Assembly: GCF_014207745.1 (NCBI RefSeq)
Contig: NZ_JACHJB010000004.1
Location: 62,001 to 126,000 of the forward strand
Direction of reading: 5' to 3'
DNA length: 64,000 nt
Origin: Nonomuraea muscovyensis
Lineage (GTDB): Bacteria > Actinomycetota > Actinomycetes > Streptosporangiales > Streptosporangiaceae
Shown here in pieces: positions 41,829-51,130 of the stretch; the first letter of the stretch is position 1, and every line of letters begins with the position of its first letter. Both the position numbers and the translations under genes were made by a program. The notes beneath the pieces were generated by a model, which was not told the origin of the DNA, made no database searches, and saw only the letters and a list, made by a program, of their open reading frames with translations.

Positions 41829-43607
41829 GTGGGGCGACACCGCACAGACGAGTTCGACGGCGGCTACCGAGCCCAGGAGCCCTCGCCCGCCCCGCGCAGG
41901 CGCGCCGCCCGCGGCGGCCGAGGCAGGGTGCTGGTCCCACTCGCCGGTGCCGTCGCGCTCGCCGTGCTGCTCGGCGTCGCCGCGTTCGTCATCTTCAACC
42001 GTGAGCACGACTGCTCGGGCGGCAAGCTGCCGCTCCGCGTCGTCGCCACCCCCGACATCCAGCCCGCGCTGAACAAGATCGCCGGCACCTACAACAAGGC
42101 CCTGCACTCCATCGACAGCCGCTGCGTCGAGGTCACGGTGGCCAAGGAGGCGGCCTCCCGCACGGCGAACACGCTGGCCGCGGGCAAGGCGAACGCCGAC
42201 CTGTGGGTGGCCGACTCCAGCCTCGCGGTGTCCAACCTGCGCAGCGACCCGGCCACGGCGGTGCCCGAGCCGTCCGGTTCCGTGGCCACCTCCCCCGTCG
42301 TGCTGGTGACCGCCAAGTCCTCGGCCGCCAAGCTCGCCGGCAGCCTCCAGCCGAGCTGGTCGGGCCTGATCGCCGCCGCCAACGTGGCCAACCCGGACGG
42401 CCCCGGCAAGAAGGTCCGCGTGCTGGCCCTCGACCCGCAGAAGAACTCCGCCGGCATGGCCGCGCTGCTCGCCGCCGCCGGCTCGGCCAAGGAGGCGGGC
42501 CAGGACAAGGCCCTGGTGGGCGCGCTCAAGGAGCTGTCGGGCCAGCTCGTCTCCGACCCGACCGCGCTGCTCGCCAGCCTCACCGTGAAGTCCGGCAGCA
42601 AGGTGCCGGTGGGCGTCGCCTCGGAGCAGAGCGTCCACGTGCACAACTCCAAGAAGCCTGACGCGCAGGTGGTGCCGCTCTACCCGGCCGAGGGCACGCT
42701 GAGCCTCGACTATCCCCTCGTGGTCGTCACCAAGGACGCGGCCGCGCAGAAGGCGGCGGCCGACTTCAAGCGGGAGCTGACCACCGAGTCGGCCGTGAGG
42801 GTGCTGCAGGGCCAGGGCTTCCGCGGCCCGGACGGCAAGGGGGGCGACACCCTCAGCAAGTCCAAGGGGTTCAACCCGACGCCGCCGGAGGCGCTGCCCG
42901 CACCCGACGTCAAGACCGTGGCGAGCATGACGCAGACCTGGTCGCGCCTGAACCTCGGCAGCCGCATGCTCACCCTGCTCGACGTCTCGGGCACCATGGC
43001 GCTGCCCGTGCCGAGCACGAACATGACCCGCATGCAGGCCATCGCCAAGATCGCCACGGAGGGGCTGGGCCTGTTCGCCGCCGACTCCGAGATCGGCATC
43101 TGGGCGTTCTCCACGCACCTCGACGGCCAGGGCAAGGACTGGCGCGAGATGGTCTCCGTCGGCCCGCTGACCGAGACCATCGACGGCACGCTGCGCAAGG
43201 ACATGCTGATCAAGGAACTGGCGACCGTCCAGGCCAAGGCCACCGGCGACACCGGGCTGAACGACACGCTCAAGGCCGCCTACACCGAGATGACGAAGTC
43301 GTACCAGCAGGACAAGATCAACACGCTTCTGATCCTCACGGACGGCGCCGGCAACGACGACCCGCAGGGCGGCCTCGGCAACGAGCAGATGCTGGAGTTC
43401 CTGAAGAAGACCTACAACCCGAAGCGGCCGGTCAGCATCCTGATCATCGCGTTCGGGCCGGACGCGCCCAAGGGCAAGACGCAGATGGACGCGCTCGCCA
43501 AGGCGACCGGCGGCGAGGCGTACATCGCCAAGGACGTGCTCCAGGTCCGCGACTTCTTCCTCCAGGGCATGGAGCGGCGCCTCTGCGCGCCCAAGTGCGA
43601 CGGCTGA
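41829..43607 (+). CDS. membrane-anchored substrate-binding plus von Willebrand factor A protein
   Basis: The 592-residue protein has a basic cytoplasmic start, one membrane helix (about 34-56), a periplasmic-binding-protein-like domain (about 65-345) and a C-terminal VWA domain (about 375-585). The VWA metal site is Asp-Val-Ser-Gly-Thr-Met, one change from the canonical Asp-x-Ser-x-Ser. An Ile-Leu-Thr-Asp-Gly strand contributes the distal Asp. It is extracellular and probably binds a ligand or a surface partner. GTG 41829 has AAGAGGA upstream. It precedes the sigma gene at 43765 on the same strand. Confidence 0.82.
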   Translation: MGRHRTDEFDGGYRAQEPSPAPRRRAARGGRGRVLVPLAGAVALAVLLGVAAFVIFNREHDCSGGKLPLRVVATPDIQPALNKIAGTYNKALHSIDSRCVEVTVAKEAASRTANTLAAGKANADLWVADSSLAVSNLRSDPATAVPEPSGSVATSPVVLVTAKSSAAKLAGSLQPSWSGLIAAANVANPDGPGKKVRVLALDPQKNSAGMAALLAAAGSAKEAGQDKALVGALKELSGQLVSDPTALLASLTVKSGSKVPVGVASEQSVHVHNSKKPDAQVVPLYPAEGTLSLDYPLVVVTKDAAAQKAAADFKRELTTESAVRVLQGQGFRGPDGKGGDTLSKSKGFNPTPPEALPAPDVKTVASMTQTWSRLNLGSRMLTLLDVSGTMALPVPSTNMTRMQAIAKIATEGLGLFAADSEIGIWAFSTHLDGQGKDWREMVSVGPLTETIDGTLRKDMLIKELATVQAKATGDTGLNDTLKAAYTEMTKSYQQDKINTLLILTDGAGNDDPQGGLGNEQMLEFLKKTYNPKRPVSILIIAFGPDAPKGKTQMDALAKATGGEAYIAKDVLQVRDFFLQGMERRLCAPKCDG

Positions 43608-43764
43608 GCTTCTCGCGGCTGCTTTCCCGCTGGTTGCCACATCGGTCACCCTCGCCCCTTTCCTCCCAAGTCATGCCTGTTGGGCATGGTGCCGCCAACC
43701 CCCGGGAGCGGGTCGGCGTCCTAGGCGCGTGGGGGTTCGTGAGCGAGTTGCGGGGAGGGACGTC

Positions 43765-45378
43765 GTGCCCGGATGGCCGACCGCCGATCGCGCCGGCGAC
43801 CAGCGCCTGGTGGACGCGCTGCGGCGCGGCGACGGTCCCGCCGCGCTCTACGACGCCTATGGCGAGCGCCTGCACGACTACGCGTTCTCGCTGATCGGCG
43901 AGGGGGGCGGCGCGGCCGACGCGGTCCACGACGCCCTGGTCACCGCGCACGGGCGCGTGGTGCGCCTCAGGGACGGGGCCCGGCTGCGCGCCTGGCTCTA
44001 CGCGCTGACCAGGGCCCAGGCCGTCGCCCGCCTGGCCCACCGCCCCGGTGCTCCCCGCCGGGGCGCCTCCGGTCGCGGCCCCGTCACCCCCGCCGACCCT
44101 GTCGGGCCCGAGACGGGGTTCGCGGGGGATGCGGAGCTGGGCGCGCTGGTGCGTGAGGCGCTCGGCGAGGTGGGCCGGATCGGGCGTGAGGTGCTGGAAC
44201 TGTCGTTGCGGCACGGCCTGCGCCCGGCGGAGGCCGGCGCGGTGCTGGGGCTGACCTCGCGCCGCGCGGCGACCCGGCTGGCCCGGGCCCGGGACCACCT
44301 GGAGAACGCCGCGGCGGCCGTCGTCCTCGCCCGCGTCGGGCGCGCCCACTGCCCCGACCTGTCGGCGATGCTCGACTCGTGGGAGGGGCCGCTCACCCCG
44401 CTGCTGCGCCGCCGGGTGGCCGGGCACATCGCCGGGTGCGAGGTGTGCACGGACAGGCGACACCACGAGGTGTCGGCGGCCCGGCTGCTCGGCACGGCGC
44501 CGGTGGCGTACCCGCCACTGTCGCTGCGGCGCCGGGTGGTCGACACGTGCCTGAACCCGGAGCGGGACGACGCCCGCGCCCTGATCCTGGAGCGGAGCGA
44601 CGGCTTCGACCGGACGGGCTTCCCGGTGACGACCGGGCGCCGCTCGCACCGGCCCCGCCCGCTCGGGCTGGTGCCGGCGCTCGTGGCCGCCGCGTGCCTG
44701 CTCGCCACGACCGGCGCGGTGCTGGTGGCGGCGGGCGACGGCGGCCCCGCCGCGCTGCCCGCGGCCCCCTCCCCCGGCGTGTCCATGCCGGCGGAGCAGC
44801 AGCCGATCGGCTCTCCTGAGCCGGACCCCGAACCGGACCCCGGACTCACCCCCGAGCCGTCGCCCGACGACTCCACCCCGGAGCCGACGGCCACCCGGCC
44901 GACCGCCACGCCCCGCACGACCAGGCCCGTCACGACGAAACCGGTCACAGGGCCGAGCGCGACCCGGCGCGCCGCGCCCCGCGCCAGACTCGGGGTCACC
45001 TGCCCCGGCGGCATGGACGGCGCGGCGAGGGTCGTGCTGCGCGCCCGGCACGCCTCCGTCACCTGGAGCGCGGGCGCGTCGCAGGGCCTTGAGGTGTTCC
45101 CGGCGAGCGGCTCGATCCGGGCGGGCAGGTCGGCGACCGTCGTGGTCACGGTGGCCGACCCGGACACGGCCGGCGACGGCACGGTCTCGCTGTCCAGCAA
45201 CGGGGGCGGCACGTCGTGCCCGCTGTCCTGGCCGGGCCGGTCACGTCCCTCGGACCCGCCTGCCGGCGATCCCACGACCGAACCCGGCACCCCGGAGCCG
45301 TCCGGAGACCTCACGCGGACGGACCCGCCCGCGCGGGCGTCGGCCGACGCGACCGCTGAGCCTGCGCACGACTCGTGA
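43765..45378 (+). CDS. ECF sigma factor fused to anti-sigma zinc motif, membrane helix and extracellular domain
   Basis: The 537-residue protein starts at GTG 43765 behind GGGGAGGG. It has sigma region 2 (about 12-88) and region 4 (about 125-185), then His221-x3-Cys225-x2-Cys228, the anti-sigma zinc motif. One membrane helix (about 300-322) and a Pro/Thr-rich stalk follow, ending in an Ig-like beta domain with two cysteines (about 405-490). The sigma part, its presumed inhibitor and a surface sensor are thus one polypeptide. Such ECF proteins may be freed by proteolysis; that is inference. Region 4 is degenerate (Ser-Arg-Arg-Ala-Ala-Thr-Arg). Confidence 0.78.
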   Translation: MPGWPTADRAGDQRLVDALRRGDGPAALYDAYGERLHDYAFSLIGEGGGAADAVHDALVTAHGRVVRLRDGARLRAWLYALTRAQAVARLAHRPGAPRRGASGRGPVTPADPVGPETGFAGDAELGALVREALGEVGRIGREVLELSLRHGLRPAEAGAVLGLTSRRAATRLARARDHLENAAAAVVLARVGRAHCPDLSAMLDSWEGPLTPLLRRRVAGHIAGCEVCTDRRHHEVSAARLLGTAPVAYPPLSLRRRVVDTCLNPERDDARALILERSDGFDRTGFPVTTGRRSHRPRPLGLVPALVAAACLLATTGAVLVAAGDGGPAALPAAPSPGVSMPAEQQPIGSPEPDPEPDPGLTPEPSPDDSTPEPTATRPTATPRTTRPVTTKPVTGPSATRRAAPRARLGVTCPGGMDGAARVVLRARHASVTWSAGASQGLEVFPASGSIRAGRSATVVVTVADPDTAGDGTVSLSSNGGGTSCPLSWPGRSRPSDPPAGDPTTEPGTPEPSGDLTRTDPPARASADATAEPAHDS

Positions 45379-45854
45379 GTCACGGGGAGAGCATGACGCG
45401 GTAGATCGACGTTGAACTACATATGGTGCGAATTCCGCCCCCAAGGCCCTGCCACTGGCCTTCGTAGGGCATCCTGGTGTGCTTGGGGACCGCGTCGGCA
45501 GCCGCAGACCTTACCCATGGGTGTGCCATGCATCACCTGGGGCAGATATTCCTTCCTGCTGGTAAACCGAGGCGTGTCGTCAAGCGTCGGCATTGACGTG
45601 TTCACGAAACGATTGGTCCCATGACATGGGATGCGATCAGTCGTGCCCTTTCACGAGCCAGGACCGGGGAGAACGGTAATGATCAAGCACTGCCGGGCGG
45701 TCACCGTCACCACGGTGGGGGTCGCCGGACCGTTGCGTGATCGTGACCTGCCCATCGTTCCATTAGGAGGAGCCCCTGGGAGCCTCGTGGTGAAGGTGCT
45801 TTCCGAGGCGCGTCAGGGAAAGGGCATCCGGACCGGACAGGGGGCCAGGGAAAG
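45379..45854. other. 476-bp intergenic region before the surface-glycan cluster
   Basis: No gene is supported. The region is less GC-rich and probably holds the promoter for the genes from 45855. An ATTAGGAGGAGCC-like sequence near 45770 resembles a ribosome site, but no sizeable frame follows it. Confidence 0.35.
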
Positions 45855-46973
45855 GTGAAGATCTCGATCGCTCGCCCGAGAGATCTCGCGGACTCCGAAC
45901 GCGCGCGCTGGCGGGAGCTGCAAAAGGCGGATCGGGCCCTGGACAACCCGTTCCTGTCGGTCGAATTCGCCGTGGCGATGGACCGCCTGCGCGACTATGT
46001 GCGGGTGGCGGTCGTCGAGGACGCCGGCAAGATCGTGGGTTTCTTTCCCTACGAGCGTCACGGCTTCGGCGTGGGCAAGCCGCTCGGCGGCTTCCTCACC
46101 ACCTGTCACGGCCTGATCGCCGAGCAGGGCGTCCAGCTCGACGCCAAGGCCCTGCTGCGCGCCTGCAAGCTCAACGTCTACGACTTCGACCACATGGTCG
46201 CCGGGCAGCCGACGTTCGCCCCGTACGAGAGCGACGTGCGCCCGGCCCCGGTGATGGACTTCACCGCCGGCTTCGAGGCGTGGCTGGAGCAGGTGAAGGC
46301 CAACTCCCCCAAGAACCTCAAGACGGTCCGCTACAAGGAGCGCAAGCTCGGCAGGGAGCAGGGCGAACTCCGCCTCGAGTGGGCCTCGGCCGACCCCGAG
46401 GTGCTGCGCACGCTGCTCGCCTGGAAGTCGGACCAGTACCGCAGGACCGGCCGTGTCGACAGGTTCGCGCAGCCGTGGATCGTCGAGCTGACGGAGCAGA
46501 TGCACGCGGAACGGTCCACGGACTTCGCCGGCGTGCTGACGATGCTCTACTCCGGCGACGTCCCGGTGGCGGGCCACTTCGGCCTGCGCACGGCCACCAC
46601 CCTCGTCGGCTGGTTCCCGGCCTACGACACCGAATTCGCCAGATACTCGCCGGGAATCGTCCACCATCTCCAGATGGCGGAGGCGGCCGCCGCGGCCGGA
46701 CTGCTCATGGTCGACATGGGCAAGGGCGGCAAGGAGTACAAGGACTGGCTGAAGAGCGGCACGCTGCACGTCTCGGAAGGGCGCATCTCGCGACCGTCCC
46801 CGGCGGCGGCCGTGCACTGGATGGGCCGTGTCCCCCTCAACAAGGTCCGAACAATCGTCCTTGATCGGCCGTCTCTCTATAAGGCAGCCGATCGCGTGCT
46901 CAAGGGCTACGGGCGGATGCGTTCCGCCCTGCAGCACGAGCCGGCCGTCAAGGAAACCACGGGGGCGCGCTGA
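45855..46973 (+). CDS. CelD/BcsL-like GNAT acetyltransferase
   Basis: The 372-residue protein has the two-lobed layout of CelD/FemAB-like GNAT proteins: Asn-Pro-Phe-Leu-Ser-Val-Glu-Phe-Ala near residue 32 and Val-Ala-Gly-His-Phe-Gly-Leu-Arg near 235. Trp-Phe-Pro-Ala-Tyr-Asp ... Pro-Gly-Ile ... Met-Asp-Met-Gly-Lys-Gly-Gly near the end matches the family's acceptor region. These enzymes acylate sugars or peptides in polysaccharide assembly. It opens the surface-glycan group. GTG 45855 (GGAAAGG site) is used. Confidence 0.78.
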   Translation: MKISIARPRDLADSERARWRELQKADRALDNPFLSVEFAVAMDRLRDYVRVAVVEDAGKIVGFFPYERHGFGVGKPLGGFLTTCHGLIAEQGVQLDAKALLRACKLNVYDFDHMVAGQPTFAPYESDVRPAPVMDFTAGFEAWLEQVKANSPKNLKTVRYKERKLGREQGELRLEWASADPEVLRTLLAWKSDQYRRTGRVDRFAQPWIVELTEQMHAERSTDFAGVLTMLYSGDVPVAGHFGLRTATTLVGWFPAYDTEFARYSPGIVHHLQMAEAAAAAGLLMVDMGKGGKEYKDWLKSGTLHVSEGRISRPSPAAAVHWMGRVPLNKVRTIVLDRPSLYKAADRVLKGYGRMRSALQHEPAVKETTGAR

Positions 46974-47144
46974 GGCGCGTTTCCGGCTCCCCCTCGCAAC
47001 CAGCACCAACCCCAGCACACCCAGCACACCCTCACTCCCACAGGACCGTCAATGCACCGTTCGCCGCTTTCGGCATTTCCTCAGCACCCGGGAGATGCCC
47101 TGCCGCGGCTCGCAGCGAGTGGTCCCGAAAGGATTGTCCGCCCC

Positions 47145-47978
47145 ATGAGTCCCGAGATGATCAGGCACAACGGCAAGGTGCACGTCGCGCCGCTGCGCTC
47201 CATGCCGCCCATCGAGCGTTTCACCCCCATCACGCCGCACCTCGCGATCTCGCCCACGGTGAGCGTGGTGGTGCCCGCGATGAACGAGGCGGAGAACCTT
47301 CCGCACCTGTTCGCGACACTGCCCCAGTGGATCGACGAGATCGTCCTCGTCGACGGCAACTCCGTGGACGACACCGTCGCAGTGGCCCGCCGCCTGCGCC
47401 CCACCATGAAGATCGTCACGCAGACCGGCAAGGGCAAGGGCGACGCGCTGGCGGCGGGCTTCGCCGCGTGCACGGGCGACATCATCGTGATGATCGACGC
47501 TGACGGCTCGATGGACGGGCGTGAGATCATCTCCTACGTCGGGGCCCTCGTGACCGGCGCCGACTTCGTCAAGGGCTCGCGCTACGCGCCGGGCGGCGGC
47601 AGCGACGACCTGACGCTCAGCCGCAGCCTCGGCAACAAGGCCCTCACCCTGCTGGTCAACATCATGTACGGGACGAAGTACTCCGACCTGTGCTACGGCT
47701 ACAACGCCTTCTGGGCGCGCCACCTCGACGTGCTCGACCTCGACTGCGACGGCTTCGAGGTGGAGACACTGATGAACGTGCGCGCCGCCAAGGCCGGGCT
47801 CAAGATCCACGAGGTGCCGAGCCACGAGCGCAGCCGCATCCACGGCGAGAGCAACCTGCGGGCCGTCCGCGACGGTTTCCGGGTGCTCAAGACCATCCTG
47901 CGGGAGTGGCGCCGCCAGCCGGCCACCCCGATCCCCGAACCCACCGCACGGCCCGCCGCCGACCGGGGCGTGGCCTGA
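47145..47978 (+). CDS. family 2 glycosyltransferase (dolichyl-phosphate-mannose-synthase-like)
   Basis: The 277-residue enzyme has the GT-A start Val-Ser-Val-Val-Val-Pro-Ala-Met-Asn-Glu-Ala-Glu-Asn and the metal/nucleotide motif Asp-Ala-Asp-Gly-Ser. Ser-Arg-Tyr and Asp-Leu-Cys-Tyr-Gly-Tyr-Asn-Ala-Phe follow. It transfers a sugar from a nucleotide donor to a lipid phosphate or glycan at the inner membrane face. No membrane helices are present. ATG 47145 is preferred; an upstream frame to 47052 lacks family character. Confidence 0.83.
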   Translation: MSPEMIRHNGKVHVAPLRSMPPIERFTPITPHLAISPTVSVVVPAMNEAENLPHLFATLPQWIDEIVLVDGNSVDDTVAVARRLRPTMKIVTQTGKGKGDALAAGFAACTGDIIVMIDADGSMDGREIISYVGALVTGADFVKGSRYAPGGGSDDLTLSRSLGNKALTLLVNIMYGTKYSDLCYGYNAFWARHLDVLDLDCDGFEVETLMNVRAAKAGLKIHEVPSHERSRIHGESNLRAVRDGFRVLKTILREWRRQPATPIPEPTARPAADRGVA

Positions 47979-48003
47979 CCGTCGCCCGAAATAAGGTCCA
48001 CCC

Positions 48004-48957
48004 GTGCTTACATCCGTCGTCATCTGCGTCTACACCGAGGACCGCTGGGAGGACATCAGGCAGGCCGTCGAGTCGGTCGAGCGCCAGCGGCGCCCCGCGC
48101 ACGAGCTGATCCTCGTCGTCGACCACAACCCCGACCTGCTCCTGCGGCTCAAGGGCCGGTACCCGCGGGCCGTCGTCGTGGCCAACAGCCACGAACGCGG
48201 CCTGTCCGGCGGCAAGAACACCGGGGCGGACGTCGCCACCGGTGACATCGTCGCCTACCTCGACGACGACGCGGTGGCCGACCCCGGCTGGCTGGAGGCT
48301 TTGGAGGAGGGCTTCCAGGACACCGGTGCCGACGGCACGGTGGTGGGCGTGGGCGGGCGGACGGAGCCGCTGTGGGCGTCGAAGCGGCGCCCACGCTGGT
48401 TCCCGTACGAGTTCGACTGGACCGTGGGCTGCACCTACCGGGGCATGCCCGCGGTCCGGGCGCCGATCCGCAACGTCATGGGCGGCAACGCCGCGTTCCT
48501 GCGTGAGGTGATCGGCGAGGTGGGCGGCTTCCACAGCGGCATCGGCCGCAGCGTGCAGGGCCGCAAGAGCCGCCCGCTGGGCTGTGAGGAGACTGAGTTC
48601 TGCATCCGGCTGAGCCAGCGCAGGCCCGGCTCCGTCATGCTGTTCGAGCCGCGCGCCCTGATCGGGCACAAGGTGCCCCGCCAGCGCGAGACGTTCGCCT
48701 ATTTCCGCTCCAGGTGCTACGCCGAGGGGCTGTCCAAGGCGCTGGTCACCCGCGAGGTCGGCACCCAGGACGGGCTGTCCAGCGAGCGGGCGCACGCGCT
48801 CAAGACGTTGCCGCTCGGCGCGCTGCGCAGCCTCCGAGAGGCGCTGCGCGGCGATCCCGGCGGGCTCGGCCGGGCCGTCGCCATCGTGGTCGGGCTGGCC
48901 TGGACCGCCTGGGGCTACCTGGTGGGGTCCGTGCGGCTGCGGGGTGCTGGACGGTGA
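48004..48957 (+). CDS. family 2 glycosyltransferase
   Basis: The 317-residue enzyme starts Thr-Ser-Val-Val-Ile-Cys-Val-Tyr-Thr-Glu, has the Asp-Asp-Asp-Ala metal motif near 90, and a conserved Gly-Cys-Glu-Glu-Thr-Glu-Phe catalytic region near 200. One hydrophobic helix lies near the C terminus. It is similar in layout to the glycosyltransferase part of the 54608 fusion. It overlaps the deacetylase by GTGA and is translationally coupled to it. It adds a sugar in the surface-glycan pathway. Confidence 0.84.
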   Translation: MLTSVVICVYTEDRWEDIRQAVESVERQRRPAHELILVVDHNPDLLLRLKGRYPRAVVVANSHERGLSGGKNTGADVATGDIVAYLDDDAVADPGWLEALEEGFQDTGADGTVVGVGGRTEPLWASKRRPRWFPYEFDWTVGCTYRGMPAVRAPIRNVMGGNAAFLREVIGEVGGFHSGIGRSVQGRKSRPLGCEETEFCIRLSQRRPGSVMLFEPRALIGHKVPRQRETFAYFRSRCYAEGLSKALVTREVGTQDGLSSERAHALKTLPLGALRSLREALRGDPGGLGRAVAIVVGLAWTAWGYLVGSVRLRGAGR

Positions 48958-49754
48958 TCCGCGTGCCGATCCTCATGTACCACTCGGTCACCGACCAGCC
49001 GAAGGACGAGACACGCGCGCTGTCGGTACGCCCGTCCGACTTCGCCGAGCAGCTCGCCTACCTGGCCGAGAGCGGGTTCACCCCGCTGACGTTCGGCGCC
49101 CTCGCCGCCGCGCTGCACCACGACCGCAGCGGGGCGCTGCCCGACAAGCCGGTCGTGGTGACGTTCGACGACGGCTACGCCGACTTCCACGCGCAGGCAC
49201 TGCCGATCCTGGAGCGGCGCCGCTTCCCCGCCACGGTCTTCGTGACCAGCGGGTGGCTGGCCGACGCCGGTGCCGACGCGGCCGGCCGTCCGCTGGACGA
49301 CATGCTGAACTGGGGCCAGGTCCGCGAGGCCGCCCAGGCCGGCATCGAGATCGGCGGCCACAGCCACAGCCATCCCCAGCTCGACCAGCTCCGCGACGCC
49401 GAACTCCGCGACGAGCTGCGCCGCAACAAGGGCCTGCTGGAGGAAAGGGCCGGCGCCCCGGTGGCGACCATGGCCTACCCCTTCGGCTACTCCAGCGCGC
49501 GGGTGCGCCGCGAGGTGCGCGCGGCCGGCTACACCGCCGCGTGCGCCGTGGCCAACGCCGTCGCCGCCGACCGGCACGACGTGCTGGCCGTGCCGCGGCT
49601 GACCGTGGCCAGGAGCACCGGCATGGACAAGTTCCGCCGCGCGGTCGAGGACCGCGGCGTCCCGCTGCTCTACCTGAAGGAGCGGGCGCTGACCAAGGGC
49701 TACGCGGTCGTCCGGCGGGCCAGGTACGCGGTGCGACAGGTCGTCCCCCAGTGA
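48954..49754 (+). CDS. polysaccharide deacetylase (NodB-type, CE4)
   Basis: The 266-residue enzyme has the NodB motifs Thr-Phe-Asp-Asp-Gly-Tyr (catalytic Asp and metal Asp) and His-Ser-His-Ser-His-Pro for metal binding. Met-Tyr-His-Ser-Val lies near the N terminus, as in PgaB-like proteins. It removes N-acetyl groups from a glycan. No signal peptide is visible, so it may act on a lipid-linked intermediate inside the cell. GTG 48954 overlaps the preceding stop, and its own stop overlaps the next start. Confidence 0.85.
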   Translation: MIRVPILMYHSVTDQPKDETRALSVRPSDFAEQLAYLAESGFTPLTFGALAAALHHDRSGALPDKPVVVTFDDGYADFHAQALPILERRRFPATVFVTSGWLADAGADAAGRPLDDMLNWGQVREAAQAGIEIGGHSHSHPQLDQLRDAELRDELRRNKGLLEERAGAPVATMAYPFGYSSARVRREVRAAGYTAACAVANAVAADRHDVLAVPRLTVARSTGMDKFRRAVEDRGVPLLYLKERALTKGYAVVRRARYAVRQVVPQ

Positions 49755-51130
49755 GCGGCGACGTGCGGCCCGCCGAACGGCCGGCGGGCCTGCGGCGCTG
49801 GCTGCCGTCCGACCTCAACGACCCGCTGCTGCGCAACGCGTACGCCCTGATGCTGAACGCCGGAGCCGGCGCGGCCATCGGGCTCGGCTACTGGACCGTC
49901 ACGGCCCGCGTCTTCGACGAGAAGGACGTGGGCGTCGGGATGGCGATCCTGGCGGCCATGCGGTTCCTCGCCGCGATCACCTCGTTCGGCTTCGTCGGCA
50001 CGGTGGCCCGGTTCGTCCCCCAGAGCGGCCGGCAGACCGGGCGGTTCGTCGGCACCGTGTACCTGGCCGGGGCCGGGCTGGCGGTCGTCGCGTGCCTGGT
50101 TTTCCTGCTGACGCTGCCGAGCTGGGGGGAGACCTACAGCCTGCTGTCGGGCTGGACGGCGGGGGTGATCTTCACGGCCATGGTGATCGTGTGGGGCATC
50201 TGCACGCTGCAGGACGTGGTGCTCACGGCCCTGCGCAAGGCGCCGTGGGTGCCCGTGGCCAACCTGATCTTCTGGGTCATCCGGTTCGGGGTGCTGGCGG
50301 CGTGCGCGTTCGCGCTGGCCTCGTCGTCGGGCGTCGCCGTGTCCTGGGTGGTCTTCCTGGCCTGGATCGGGCCGGGGCTGCTGGTGGCGCTGTGCCTGAA
50401 CACGATCGTCTTCCGGCGGCTGATCCCCCAGCACGCCAGGGTGACCGCCGCCGACAGGCTGCCGCCGACCCGGCAGATCGGCAGGTTCCTGGCCGGCGAC
50501 TACGCGGGCTCCATCTTCACCCTGCTGTTCAACTACGGCGTGCCCGTCCTGGTGGCCGCGCAGGTCACCGAGGAGATGAACGCCTACTACGGGCTGACCA
50601 TCACGCTCGGCGCCATGCTGGAGATGCTCAGCTACACGATGGCCTCCTCGCTGACCGTGGAGGGGGCGTTCGACTCGGCCCGGCTGGCGGAGAACTGCCG
50701 TCGGGCGCTGCGCCGGACGTTCCTGATCCTCACGCCGCTGGTGGTCGCCGCGGCGGCGCTGGCGCCCGTCGGGCTGCTGCTGTTCGGTGAGGGGTACGCC
50801 GAGAACGCCACCGACCTGATGCGGCTCATCGCTCTCGCGGCGCTGCCCCGGGCGGTGGTCGAGTTGTACCTGGGCGCGCTGCGGGCGCTGCGCCGCGCCG
50901 GGATGATCGTGTTCGTGCAGTTCGCCATGGCCACGCTGGCCATCGGCGGGGCACAGCTCCTGTTGCCGGTCTACGGCATCACCGGGGTGGGCATGGCGAT
51001 CTTCGGCAGCCAGACCATCATGGCGCTGGCCGTGCTGCCCGGGCTGCGGCGGATCGCCGCGGGCCGGTCAGGGAGCCCCGAACCCGCGCGCCTCCATCCG
51101 CCGGACCACCCAGACGGGGTTGAGTCGTAG
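49751..51130 (+). CDS. polysaccharide flippase (Wzx/MOP-type)
   Basis: The 459-residue protein has 12-14 membrane helices and the overall look of MOP-superfamily exporters (Asn-Ala-Gly-Ala-Gly-Ala-Ala-Ile-Gly-Leu-Gly-Tyr-Trp in helix 1). It would flip the lipid-linked glycan made by the neighbours to the outer face. GTG 49751 overlaps the deacetylase stop. Its last 63 bases overlap the convergent glycosyltransferase gene, a tail-to-tail overlap. Confidence 0.82.
   Translation: MSGDVRPAERPAGLRRWLPSDLNDPLLRNAYALMLNAGAGAAIGLGYWTVTARVFDEKDVGVGMAILAAMRFLAAITSFGFVGTVARFVPQSGRQTGRFVGTVYLAGAGLAVVACLVFLLTLPSWGETYSLLSGWTAGVIFTAMVIVWGICTLQDVVLTALRKAPWVPVANLIFWVIRFGVLAACAFALASSSGVAVSWVVFLAWIGPGLLVALCLNTIVFRRLIPQHARVTAADRLPPTRQIGRFLAGDYAGSIFTLLFNYGVPVLVAAQVTEEMNAYYGLTITLGAMLEMLSYTMASSLTVEGAFDSARLAENCRRALRRTFLILTPLVVAAAALAPVGLLLFGEGYAENATDLMRLIALAALPRAVVELYLGALRALRRAGMIVFVQFAMATLAIGGAQLLLPVYGITGVGMAIFGSQTIMALAVLPGLRRIAAGRSGSPEPARLHPPDHPDGVES

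Noticed and set aside
42000..45383. Long minus-strand frames across the VWA and sigma genes
   Set aside because: Shadow composition; the plus-strand genes have ribosome sites and clear domains.
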